Below are positions 1 to 6,655 of a stretch of DNA of 9,322 bases, piece after piece (the stretch's first letter is position 1; every line of letters begins with the position of its first letter). The position numbers and the translations under genes are program-made. The stretch covers positions 1 to 9,322 of the forward strand of contig JAJUFY010000071.1 in assembly GCA_029263635.1 (NCBI GenBank), given 5' to 3'. Below the pieces are notes generated by a model. It worked only from the letters and a program-made list of their open reading frames with translations. It did not search any database and was not told the DNA's origin. The stretch comes from Ectothiorhodospiraceae bacterium (lineage in GTDB: Bacteria > Pseudomonadota > Gammaproteobacteria > Nitrococcales > AK92).

Positions 1-678
1 ATGCTGGCCTTGCGCCGCCAGCAGACCGGCGGCGAGTTCCTCAAGCTGCACCTGCACCGGATCGTCACCATCTCGATCGCGGCCCGGCTCGGCGGGCGGT
101 TCCGTGTCTGGTCGCTGGCCGAGCCGGAATGCAGCGAGCCGGAAATCATCAGCCGTTTCTTCGAAGGCATCGAGCGCTTCACGCCGACGCTGGTGACCTG
201 GAACGGCTGCGCCTTCGACCTGCCGGTGCTGCACTACCGCGCCCTGATCCATGGCGTCACGGCCGCGCGCTACTGGGAGAACGGCAGCAACGACCAGAGT
301 TTCCGCTGGAACAACTACCTGGGCCGCTACCACGAGCGGCACACCGATCTGATGGACGTGCTGTCAGCCTATCAGGGCCGCGCTGCGGCGCCGCTGGACG
401 AGATCGCCACCCTCTGCGGCCTGCCCGGCAAGATGGGCATGAGCGGCGACAAGGTGTGGGATTGCATCCTCGCCGGCGATTACGACCGCGTCCGCGACTA
501 CTGTGAAACCGACGTGCTGAATACCTATCTCGTTTATCTGCGCTTCGAACTGATGCGGGGCCGCATCGACCGGCCGGAGTACTTCGTCGAGCGCCGCCGG
601 GTGCGCGAATGGCTGGCGGCATCCGACAAGCCGCACCTGCAGGAATTCCTGGCCGCCTGGCCGGAAGAGGGACTGTAA
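1..678 (+). CDS. DEDDy-type 3'-5' exonuclease (PolB exonuclease-like), 5' end cut by window
   Basis: The visible 225 codons encode most of a predicted 3'-5' exonuclease of the family resembling the proofreading domain of family B polymerases; such enzymes remove nucleotides from DNA 3' ends using two metal ions. Motif Exo II is visible as WNGCAFD (residues 67-73 of the visible part) and Exo III as DYCETD (166-171), with the Tyr-x3-Asp spacing of the DEDDy subgroup. The Exo I Asp-x-Glu motif, normally within the first dozen residues, is absent, and the reading frame is open from base 1. The ATG at base 1 is therefore probably an internal methionine and the true start lies upstream. The stop codon is 2 nt before rlmD, so the two are likely co-transcribed and translationally coupled. 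The biological substrate of this family is not well established. Family assignment is good; the role is inferred. Confidence 0.85.
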   Translation: MLALRRQQTGGEFLKLHLHRIVTISIAARLGGRFRVWSLAEPECSEPEIISRFFEGIERFTPTLVTWNGCAFDLPVLHYRALIHGVTAARYWENGSNDQSFRWNNYLGRYHERHTDLMDVLSAYQGRAAAPLDEIATLCGLPGKMGMSGDKVWDCILAGDYDRVRDYCETDVLNTYLVYLRFELMRGRIDRPEYFVERRRVREWLAASDKPHLQEFLAAWPEEGL

Positions 679-680
679 CG

Positions 681-2012
681 ATGAGGCGCCGACGGCAATC
701 CCGGCAGCGGCTGCCGCAACAGCCGCTGGAGGTCGAGATCACGGCGCTGAGCCATGAGGGTCGCGGCGTCGCCCACCTTGGCGACGAGACGGTCTTCATC
801 CACGGCGCGCTGCCGGGCGAACGGGTCCGCTTCCGCTACCTGCAGCGCCGTCGCGGCATCGCCGAAGGCGAGCTGGAGGAGGTGCTGCAGCCATCGCCCG
901 AGCGCATTGCTCCGCGCTGCGTCCACTTCGGTGTCTGCGGCGGCTGCAGCCTGCAGCACCTGCCAGCGGAGCAGCAGCGTCGGTTCAAGGAAGGCGTGCT
1001 GCGCAACCAGCTGGAGCGCATCGGCCGCGTCGTGCCGGATGAGTGGCTGCCGGTACTGACCGGACCGGAATGGGGCTACCGGCGCAAGGCCCGGCTTGGG
1101 GTCAAGCTGGTACCCAAGAAAGGCGGCGTGCTGGTGGGCTTCCGCGAGCGCAGCAGCAGCTTCGTGGCAGCATTGGAGTCCTGCGAGGTGCTGGACCCGC
1201 GGGTAGGCCGGCGGCTGCGGGACCTGGCGGCGCTGGTCGAAGGCCTCTCGGTTGCCCGCCAGCTGCCGCAGATCGAGGTGGCGATCGGCGACGAGGCGGT
1301 CGGGCTGGTGTTCCGCCATCTGGCGCCGCTGACGGCGGCGGATCAGGCGCAGCTGGCTGCCTTCGGGGAGCAGCACGACTTTTTGATCTATGTGCAGCCG
1401 GGCAACGAGGACACGGTGCAGCTGCTGTGGCCGGCCGCCGGCGAGTTGAGTTACCGGCTGCCGGAGTTCGATGTCGAACTGGCGTTTCGCCCCACCGATT
1501 TCACCCAGGTCAACGCCGAGATCAACCGCGCCATGGTCAGCCGTGCCATCGCGCTGCTGGAACCGCAGCCGACTGACACGGTGCTGGATCTGTTCTGCGG
1601 GCTGGGCAACTTTACCCTGGCGCTGGCACGACGGGCAGGCCATGTGGTGGGCGTCGAAGGGGAGGCCGGCCTGGTCGGCCGCGCTCGTGACAACGCCCGC
1701 CGCAACGGCCTCGAGAACTGTGAGTTCCATGTCGCCAACCTTGCCGGCGAGGTTCGCGATCTGCCATGGATGCGTCGCCGCTACGACCGGATCCTGCTCG
1801 ACCCGCCGCGTTCCGGCGCAGCCGAGCTGATCCCGCAGATCGCCGGGCTCGGCGCGCCGCGGCTGGTGTACGTGTCCTGCAACCCGGCAACGCTGGCACG
1901 TGACGCCGGCATGCTGGTGCATGAGCATGGCTATCGGCTGCGGGCGGCCGGCATCATGGACATGTTCCCGCACACCGCTCACGTCGAGAGCATCGCCGTG
2001 TTCGAGCGTTAA
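681..2012 (+). CDS. rlmD: 23S rRNA (uracil-1939-C5)-methyltransferase RlmD
   Basis: This 443-residue protein matches RlmD, which uses S-adenosylmethionine to methylate C5 of U1939 in 23S rRNA; the E. coli enzyme has about 433 residues. Residues 15-75 form a TRAM-like RNA-binding domain. Cys80, Cys86, Cys89 and Cys168 match the four-cysteine [4Fe-4S] set of RlmD. The SAM-binding motif is VLDLFCGLGNF (301-311), DPPRSG lies at 374-379, and the catalytic cysteine is Cys400 in VYVSCNP, followed by the conserved HTAHVESI end (431-438). The start is ATG 681, because a GAGGG ribosome binding site (667-671) sits 9 nt upstream and the 2-nt gap to the exonuclease fits coupling. An in-frame start at 609 would overlap the exonuclease by 70 bases and add no family-like sequence. 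In E. coli rlmD precedes relA; here it is followed by nudF. No frameshift or missing residue is seen. Confidence 0.96.
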   Translation: MRRRRQSRQRLPQQPLEVEITALSHEGRGVAHLGDETVFIHGALPGERVRFRYLQRRRGIAEGELEEVLQPSPERIAPRCVHFGVCGGCSLQHLPAEQQRRFKEGVLRNQLERIGRVVPDEWLPVLTGPEWGYRRKARLGVKLVPKKGGVLVGFRERSSSFVAALESCEVLDPRVGRRLRDLAALVEGLSVARQLPQIEVAIGDEAVGLVFRHLAPLTAADQAQLAAFGEQHDFLIYVQPGNEDTVQLLWPAAGELSYRLPEFDVELAFRPTDFTQVNAEINRAMVSRAIALLEPQPTDTVLDLFCGLGNFTLALARRAGHVVGVEGEAGLVGRARDNARRNGLENCEFHVANLAGEVRDLPWMRRRYDRILLDPPRSGAAELIPQIAGLGAPRLVYVSCNPATLARDAGMLVHEHGYRLRAAGIMDMFPHTAHVESIAVFER

Positions 2013-2016
2013 AGGA

Positions 2017-2622
2017 ATGTCTCAATTGAAGGTCGAAATCCTCGATAAATCAATTGAGTATCAGGGATTCTTCAAGCTCTTGAGCTACCGGCTGCGCCAC
2101 GCCCTGTTCGGCGGCGGCATGAGCCGGGAACTGCGCCGCGAGGTCTTCGAGCGTGGCCATGCCGTTGGCGTCCTGCCCTACGATCCCGAGCGGGACGAAG
2201 TGGTGCTGGTCGAGCAGTTCCGCGTCGGCGCCCTGGATGCGCCGCAGGGGCCGTGGCTGATGGAAATCATCGCCGGCATGATCGGTCCGGGCGAGACGCC
2301 GCAGGAAGTCGCCGTGCGCGAGGCGCAGGAGGAGGCCGGCTGCAGGATCGAGGAGCTGCTGCCGGTTGCGCATTATTTCTCCAGTCCCGGCGGCAGTACG
2401 GAGCAGGTCACGGTGTTCCTGGCCAGGACTTCCACCGCAGGGCTCGGCGGCATCCACGGGCTGGCCGATGAAGGCGAGGACATACGTGTCCACGTGCTGC
2501 CGGTCGATCGTGCCCTGGCTCTGCTCGACTCGGGCGTGATCTGCGCAGCCCTGCCCATCATCGCCCTGCAGTATCTGGGGTTGCACCGCGAGCGGTTGCG
2601 CGGCGACTGGCTGGAAACCTGA
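2017..2622 (+). CDS. nudF: ADP-ribose pyrophosphatase, Nudix family (NudF-like)
   Basis: The 201-residue product resembles E. coli NudF (about 209 residues), which hydrolyses ADP-ribose and related ADP-sugars to AMP and a sugar phosphate in the cytoplasm. The complete Nudix box G-x5-E-x7-REAxEEAGC lies at residues 87-109, with Gly87, Glu93, Arg101, Glu102, Glu105 and Glu106 in place. SPGGSTEQ (123-130) and IHGLADEGEDIRVHV (146-160) are typical of the ADP-ribose pyrophosphatase branch. It starts 4 nt after the rlmD stop, so it is probably the third gene of the same operon. The start is slightly uncertain: AAAGGA (2011-2016) touches the ATG at 2017, whereas an in-frame TTG at 2026 lies 9 nt downstream of it. 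The choice changes only three residues. Codons near the start are AT-rich compared with the rest of the gene. Confidence 0.93.
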   Translation: MSQLKVEILDKSIEYQGFFKLLSYRLRHALFGGGMSRELRREVFERGHAVGVLPYDPERDEVVLVEQFRVGALDAPQGPWLMEIIAGMIGPGETPQEVAVREAQEEAGCRIEELLPVAHYFSSPGGSTEQVTVFLARTSTAGLGGIHGLADEGEDIRVHVLPVDRALALLDSGVICAALPIIALQYLGLHRERLRGDWLET

Positions 2623-2633
2623 CCGCGCTCCCA

Positions 2634-2659
2634 GCTGCCGGGCAAATGCCATCGGCGGC
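2634..2659. terminator. Hairpin between convergent genes, possible bidirectional terminator
   Basis: GCTGCCG-GGC-aaat-GCC-at-CGGCGGC folds as a 10-bp stem with one G-T wobble, a 2-nt bulge and an AAAT loop. It lies 11 nt after the nudF stop and 9 nt beyond the stop of the convergent gene. Neither strand has a run of T after the stem, so it is not a canonical intrinsic terminator. Position and fold support a role in termination or 3'-end protection only weakly. Confidence 0.35.
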
Positions 2660-2668
2660 GCCGGCCGG

Positions 2669-3397
2669 CTAGTCCAGCGGCTCGACCCGCAGCCACAGGG
2701 TTTCGGTCTGTCCCCGTGCGCTGTCGCTGCGATAGACGGTGCCGCGGCTGTCCCGGCGGCTGGCGGTTCCGGTGGCGGCGAAAGGGATCCACTCGCCGGT
2801 ACGGCCGTTGACCGTGGTCACCACCTGACGGGCGCTCAAGGGATCGTCCCGTCGCCGGTCCTGCAGCAGGATGTCCACTTCCACCGTGTCGCCGCGCAGG
2901 CGGGGCAGGGCATAGAGACCGCCCTCCAGTTCCAGCAGCTGGGTTTGAGTGGCGGTCCCGGCGCCGCCATCCCCGAGCCAGGCCACATGATCGGTGATCG
3001 GCAGCAGCGTGCGCGTGGAAATTTGCAGGGGACGGCCTTCCAGGCCGCGGAGCTGCTGTTCGCCGCTGTCGCTGTGCGCGGATTCGCTCCGATGAATCCG
3101 CAGTTGCCCGCCGGCCGAGCCGCTGCCGCGCCTTATCGTCAGCAGCACGGTGCGCGGCGGCGTGTCGAGCTCGGCGACCAGACGCCTGAGCGCAGCCAGC
3201 TCCGCCTGCTCCGCTCGCACCACGAGCTTGTCCGCCATGCCGGTGACGGTAGCGGCCTCGGGCAGATGCGGAGCGAGCAGCGGCAGCAGTTCGTCGGCAT
3301 GACGGTGGCGCAGCTCGATGACATCGAAGTCTGCCGCCGCTGCTGCGAAAGCCAGCAGCACGGCAAGGATCGGTGCGAAACGCCGGATCACGTTCAT
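2669..3397 (-). CDS. Exported protein with secretin N-terminal (NolW)-like domain
   Basis: A 242-residue protein that I cannot name. Residues 1-22 look like a Sec signal peptide: two arginines, a hydrophobic core (about 8-19) and an Ala-rich cleavage region before DFDVIEL. Residues 24-88 have the beta-alpha-beta pattern of short secretin N1/NolW domains (FDVIELRHRHADELLPLL, then DKLVVRA and a leucine-rich helix ending in LDTPPRTVLLTI). The C-terminal part (about 118-205) loosely recalls part of a secretin core, with a glycine-containing GRPLQISTRTLLPI stretch, YALPRLRGDTVEVDILL and QVVTTVNGRTGEWIPF. A full secretin has 400-700 residues, so this is not a complete pore; it could be a periplasmic accessory or degenerate relative. 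ATG 3397 is chosen because the signal peptide begins there; a GTG at 3403 sits 5 nt after a GAGG and is an alternative. An in-frame extension to 3694 would run into purB and looks non-coding. It lies downstream of purB on the same strand, 250 bp away. Confidence 0.72.
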   Translation of the reverse strand: MNVIRRFAPILAVLLAFAAAAADFDVIELRHRHADELLPLLAPHLPEAATVTGMADKLVVRAEQAELAALRRLVAELDTPPRTVLLTIRRGSGSAGGQLRIHRSESAHSDSGEQQLRGLEGRPLQISTRTLLPITDHVAWLGDGGAGTATQTQLLELEGGLYALPRLRGDTVEVDILLQDRRRDDPLSARQVVTTVNGRTGEWIPFAATGTASRRDSRGTVYRSDSARGQTETLWLRVEPLD

Positions 3398-3647
3398 AGC
3401 CACAGTCGCCTCAGGTTCCGAGCAGGGGCGCTGCCATGCTGCCCGCGTCTTGCGCCGTTCGGGCAGGCCAGCAGCGCGCGTTGGTCGCCGCCTTCCCCGC
3501 GATATTCTCACTGTAAGCACAAGGCGGGAAAGACACCATGCGCGGCGCGCACGGGAATGGCCTATGCCGGCAAGGCGCCGGCAGGCACGGCGACCGGCAC
3601 CCGTTACGCTGGCGGGCGCCGGAGCCGGGGCTTGCGGTCCGGTGCCG
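3398..3647. other. 250-bp intergenic region between purB and the exported-protein gene
   Basis: No supportable gene is seen. It must hold the purB 3' end and probably the promoter of the minus-strand exported-protein gene. A GCCGGC-aaggc-GCCGGC hairpin (3566-3582) has no T-run. An AT-rich patch at 3501-3513 could contribute a -10 element on either strand: read on plus it gives TTGGTC (3481-3486), 16 nt, TATTCT (3503-3508); read on minus it gives GAATAT with only a poor -35. A 55-codon plus-strand frame from ATG 3538 ends inside the antisense of purB and has no recognisable product. Confidence 0.5.
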
Positions 3648-5033
3648 TCAGCGCTGTTGCCAGTCGCCGATGGCCTGCGCCTGCTCGGCAGCATTGCCGA
3701 TGTAGGCCCAGGGAGTGAGCGCGGCGAGCTCGGCCTTCGCCTGTTCCGGCAGCTCCAGGCCGGCGATGAAGTCCTTCAGGGCGGCCTGGTCGATACGGCG
3801 GCCGCGGGTCAGCGCCTTCAGCCGCTCGTAGGGCTGCGGCACGCCGTAGCGGCGCATGACGGTCTGGATCGCCTCGGCGAGAACTTCCCAGTTGGCGTCC
3901 AGGTCCTGGTGCAGCCGTTCGGCGTCCAGATCGAGCTTGCCCAGACCCTTCTGCAGCGAGCGATAGGCGATCACGCAGTGAGCCAGTCCGACCCCGAGGT
4001 TGCGCAGCACGGTGGAGTCCGTGAGGTCGCGCTGCCAGCGCGAGATCGGCAGTTTGGAAGCGAGGTGCTGCAGGACGGCGTTGGCGATCCCGAGGTTGCC
4101 TTCGGCGTTCTCGAAGTCGATGGGATTGACCTTGTGCGGCATGGTCGAAGAGCCGACTTCGCCTTCCACCGTGCGCTGTTTGAAGTAACCCAGCGAGATG
4201 TAGCCCCAGACATCGCGTGCGAAATCGATCAGCACGGTGTTGACGCGGGCGATGGCGTCAAACAGCTCGGCGATGTAGTCGTGCGGTTCGATCTGCGTGG
4301 TGTACGGATTCCAGCTCAGCCCCAGGCCTGCCACCACCTGTTGCGCGAGGGCCGGCCAGTCGACCTCGGGGTAGGCGCTCAGGTGCGCGTTGTAGTTGCC
4401 GACCGCACCGTTGATCTTGCCCAGGACCTCCACCGCGGCGATCTGCCGCCGCTGCCGCTGCAGGCGGTAGACCACGTTGGCGAGTTCCTTGCCCATGGTG
4501 GTCGGCGAGGCGGGCTGGCCGTGAGTGCGGGACAGCATCGGCACCGTGGCGTACTGCCCGGCCATCTCGGCCAGACGGCCGATGATGTCGTCCAGCAGCG
4601 GCAGGATCACCTCGTCCCGCGCCCGCTTGAGCATCAGCCCGTGAGAGAGGTTGTTGATGTCCTCGGAGGTGCAGGCGAAATGGGTGAATTCGGTCAGCGG
4701 CGCCAGCTCCGGCTGCTTCGCAAGCTGCTCCTTGAGGAAGTATTCGACGGCCTTCACGTCGTGGTTGGTGGTGCGCTCGATGGCCTTGACCCGCTCGGCG
4801 GCGGCAACGTCGAAATCGTCCAGCACGCCGTCCAGGAAGCGCTGGGCATCGGCGCTGAGCGGCGGCACCTCCGGGATCTGCGGATGCGCGGCCAGGGCCT
4901 TCAGCCAGTGAATCTCCACCTGCAGGCGGTGCCGGATCAGGCCGTATTCGCTGAACAGCGGCTGCAGGGCTTCGGTCTGGCCGCCGTAGCGGCCGTCGAC
5001 GGGGGAAATGGCGGTAAGGCGGGAAAGCTCCAT
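3648..5033 (-). CDS. purB: Adenylosuccinate lyase
   Basis: PurB catalyses two fumarate-releasing steps of purine synthesis: SAICAR to AICAR, and adenylosuccinate to AMP. The 461-residue product is close to the E. coli enzyme (456 residues) over its full length, starting with MELSRLTAISPVDGRYGG. Visible landmarks are ERTTNHDVKAVEYFLKE (86-102), TSEDINNLSHGLMLK (122-136), catalytic His171 in LSRTHGQPA, and the superfamily signature SSTMPHKVNP (295-304) with Ser295, the same numbers as the catalytic His171 and Ser295 of E. coli PurB. It acts as a cytoplasmic tetramer in which active sites are shared between subunits. ATG 5033 is chosen from the conserved N-terminus, although the ribosome binding site is weak (GTAGAG, about 7 nt upstream). 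It is transcribed away from fumC. The C-terminus (AAEQAQAIGDWQQR) is variable and unremarkable. Confidence 0.97.
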   Translation of the reverse strand: MELSRLTAISPVDGRYGGQTEALQPLFSEYGLIRHRLQVEIHWLKALAAHPQIPEVPPLSADAQRFLDGVLDDFDVAAAERVKAIERTTNHDVKAVEYFLKEQLAKQPELAPLTEFTHFACTSEDINNLSHGLMLKRARDEVILPLLDDIIGRLAEMAGQYATVPMLSRTHGQPASPTTMGKELANVVYRLQRQRRQIAAVEVLGKINGAVGNYNAHLSAYPEVDWPALAQQVVAGLGLSWNPYTTQIEPHDYIAELFDAIARVNTVLIDFARDVWGYISLGYFKQRTVEGEVGSSTMPHKVNPIDFENAEGNLGIANAVLQHLASKLPISRWQRDLTDSTVLRNLGVGLAHCVIAYRSLQKGLGKLDLDAERLHQDLDANWEVLAEAIQTVMRRYGVPQPYERLKALTRGRRIDQAALKDFIAGLELPEQAKAELAALTPWAYIGNAAEQAQAIGDWQQR

Positions 5034-5078
5034 GGCTGGCTCTACGGTTGCGGGTGGATGGCGGCTTTGAGGGCGCCG

Positions 5079-5084
5079 ATTCTA
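5079..5084 (-). promoter_or_regulatory. Candidate purB -10 element (TAGAAT)
   Basis: Read on the minus strand, TAGAAT matches the sigma-70 -10 consensus at five of six bases and lies 45 nt upstream of the purB ATG. No good -35 hexamer is found 16-18 nt further upstream (the 17-nt position reads ATGCGC), so an activator or a different start is possible. It directly abuts, sharing one base with, the inverted repeat at 5084-5098. Confidence 0.35.
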
Positions 5085-5098
5085 CCGCCTGCGGCGGT
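5084..5098. repeat. Perfect inverted repeat ACCGCC-TGC-GGCGGT in the purB/fumC spacer
   Basis: A 6-bp perfect inverted repeat with a 3-nt centre. It sits between the candidate purB -10 on the minus strand and the candidate fumC -35 on the plus strand, so a protein bound here could affect both genes. GC-rich repeats of this length also arise by chance in this genome. Confidence 0.4.
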
Positions 5099-5128
5099 TT
5101 GGCGCATCCGCACCAGTCCGGCTATTGT
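5099..5128 (+). promoter_or_regulatory. Candidate fumC promoter
   Basis: TTGGCG (5099-5104), an 18-nt spacer and TATTGT (5123-5128) match sigma-70 hexamers at four of six bases each. Transcription would begin near 5135 and leave a leader of about 23 nt containing the ribosome binding site. Read from sequence similarity only. Confidence 0.35.
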
Positions 5129-5145
5129 GGCGTGGCAGAAACAAC

Positions 5146-5150
5146 GGAGG
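5146..5150 (+). promoter_or_regulatory. Ribosome binding site deciding the fumC GTG start
   Basis: GGAGG lies 7 nt before the GTG at 5158, ideal spacing. It is the strongest ribosome binding site in the window and favours that GTG over the in-frame ATG at 5125, which lies upstream of this site. Confidence 0.75.
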
Positions 5151-5157
5151 ACCTGCT

Positions 5158-6561
5158 GTGGCGGATGGCAAGTTTCGGATCGAGAAAGACAGCATGGGCG
5201 AGCTGCGGGTGCCGGCAGACGCCCTCTATGGCGCACAGACCCAGCGCGCGGTGGAGAACTTCCCGATCAGCGGCCTGCGCATGCCGCGGGAATTCATCCG
5301 GGCGCTGGGGCTGGTGAAGGCCGCTGCGGCGGACAGCAACCGCGAGCTGGGGCTGCTGGATAAGGCGTTGGCCGATGCCATCGTCGCAGCGGCGGAGGAG
5401 GTCGCTGCCGGCAAGCACGATGCCCAGTTCCCCATCGATGTGTTCCAGACCGGTTCCGGCACCAGCAGCAATATGAACGCCAACGAGGTGATCGCACACC
5501 TGGCGAGCGCGCGGGCCGGGCAGGCGGTGCATCCCAACGATCACGTCAACATGGGCCAGAGCAGCAACGACGTGATCCCGACCGCCATCCATCTGAGCGC
5601 GGCGCTGGCCTGCCAGGAGCGGCTGCTGCCGGCCCTGCGGAGCCTGGCGGACACCATCGAGAAGCGCGCTGCCGAGCTCGCCGGGGTCACCAAGACCGGC
5701 CGCACCCATCTGATGGACGCCATGCCGGTCACCTTCGGCCAGGAGCTGGGCGGCTGGGCACAGCAGATCCGCAACGGCGAGGCGCGCATCGAGGCTGCCC
5801 TGCAGCGCATCCGCCGGCTGCCGCTTGGTGGCACGGCGGTGGGCACCGGCATTAACGCGCATCCTGAATTCGGCGCCCGCGCCGCGCAGTGGCTCAGCCG
5901 CCGCTGCGGGATCGCGCTCGAGCCGAGCCCGAACTATTTCGAGAGCCTGAGCAGCCAGGACGCAGCGGTGGAGCTGTCCGGCCAGCTCAAGACCGTGGCG
6001 GTGAGCATCATGAAGATCGCCAACGATCTGCGCTGGATGAACAGCGGGCCGCTGGCGGGGCTGGCCGAGATCTCGCTGCCGGCGCTGCAGCCGGGCAGCT
6101 CCATCATGCCCGGCAAGGTGAATCCGGTGATTCCGGAAGCGGCCGCCATGGTCGCCGCCCAGGTGATCGGCAACGATGCCACCGTCACCGTTGCCGGTCA
6201 GTCGGGCAATTTCCAGCTCAACGTGATGCTGCCGGTGGTGGCCTACAACCTGCTGCAGAGCATCGAGCTGCTGGCCTCGACGGCCACGGTGCTGGCCGAA
6301 AAGAGCATTGCCGGCTTCAGCGTCAACCGGGATCGCCTGCAGGACGCGCTGGCCCGCAATCCCATCTTGGTAACGGCGCTCAATGCCGTGATCGGTTACG
6401 AGCAGGGCGCCAAGATCGCCAAGACCGCTTACCAGCAGGGACGGCCGCTGATCGACGTCGCCGAGGAGATGACCGATCTCTCGCGCGAGGAGCTGGAGAA
6501 GCTGCTGGATCCGGCCGAACTGACCGAAGGCGGCCTGCGCGGCGGGTCGGCCGGCGGCTAG
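5158..6561 (+). CDS. fumC: Class II fumarate hydratase
   Basis: FumC is the iron-independent, homotetrameric fumarase of the citric acid cycle, interconverting fumarate and L-malate. With the GTG start the product has 467 residues, the usual family length. Landmarks are FRIEKDSMGELRVPADALYGAQTQRA-type N-terminus, TGSGTSSNMNANEV (98-111), HPNDHVNMGQSSND (125-138), catalytic His184 in GRTHLMDA, GGTAVGTG (224-231), and the signature GSSIMPGKVNP (313-323) with catalytic Ser315 and Lys320. The text around RIEKDSMGE, AVENFPISG, FPIDVFQTGSGTSSNMN and NPVIPE recalls Mycobacterium tuberculosis FumC more than E. coli FumC, from memory of those proteins. Aspartase shares the fold and the NPV-PE wording but normally has MPAKVNP rather than MPGKVNP, so fumarase is preferred. 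It is divergent from purB and ends against a strong hairpin. The Gly/Ser-rich last ten residues look like a disordered tail. Confidence 0.94.
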   Translation: MADGKFRIEKDSMGELRVPADALYGAQTQRAVENFPISGLRMPREFIRALGLVKAAAADSNRELGLLDKALADAIVAAAEEVAAGKHDAQFPIDVFQTGSGTSSNMNANEVIAHLASARAGQAVHPNDHVNMGQSSNDVIPTAIHLSAALACQERLLPALRSLADTIEKRAAELAGVTKTGRTHLMDAMPVTFGQELGGWAQQIRNGEARIEAALQRIRRLPLGGTAVGTGINAHPEFGARAAQWLSRRCGIALEPSPNYFESLSSQDAAVELSGQLKTVAVSIMKIANDLRWMNSGPLAGLAEISLPALQPGSSIMPGKVNPVIPEAAAMVAAQVIGNDATVTVAGQSGNFQLNVMLPVVAYNLLQSIELLASTATVLAEKSIAGFSVNRDRLQDALARNPILVTALNAVIGYEQGAKIAKTAYQQGRPLIDVAEEMTDLSREELEKLLDPAELTEGGLRGGSAGG

Positions 6562-6577
6562 CGGATCGGGATACGGC

Positions 6578-6598
6578 GAGCTCCCGTCCCGGGAGCTC
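6578..6598. terminator. Perfect 9-bp hairpin between convergent fumC and the RibD-like gene
   Basis: GAGCTCCCG-tcc-CGGGAGCTC is a perfect 9-bp GC-rich stem with a 3-nt loop, 16 nt after the fumC stop. Being symmetrical it could serve both convergent genes. There is no T-run on either side, so the call as terminator rests on position and stem strength. A CCCCGCGGGG palindrome follows at about 6623-6632. Confidence 0.5.
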
Positions 6599-6655
6599 AT
6601 GCGCCGCGGCCACTGCCTCGCTCCCCGCGGGGCAGGAGGGGGAGGAGAGGCGACC

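Noticed and set aside
534..1982. Long minus-strand open frame (482 codons) opposite rlmD
   Set aside because: It lies antisense to a complete, well-conserved rlmD. Its His/Gln/Arg/Ala-rich translation has no recognisable domain, typical of open antisense frames in GC-rich DNA.
3398..3694. N-terminal extension of the exported-protein gene to 3694
   Set aside because: It would overlap the purB 3' end and put about 99 Arg/Pro-rich residues before a clear signal peptide, which must be N-terminal.
3538..3705. 55-codon plus-strand frame after a weak promoter-like sequence
   Set aside because: Arg/Cys-rich translation, weak ribosome binding site, and 58 bases lie antisense inside purB. Nothing supports a protein.
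3318..5363. 681-codon plus-strand open frame across purB
   Set aside because: It is antisense to purB and runs into fumC; the translation is low-complexity Val/Gln/His/Arg-rich and no known family is seen.
5122..6600. 492-codon minus-strand open frame opposite fumC
   Set aside because: Antisense to a complete fumC with all catalytic motifs; composition is that of a complementary-strand shadow.
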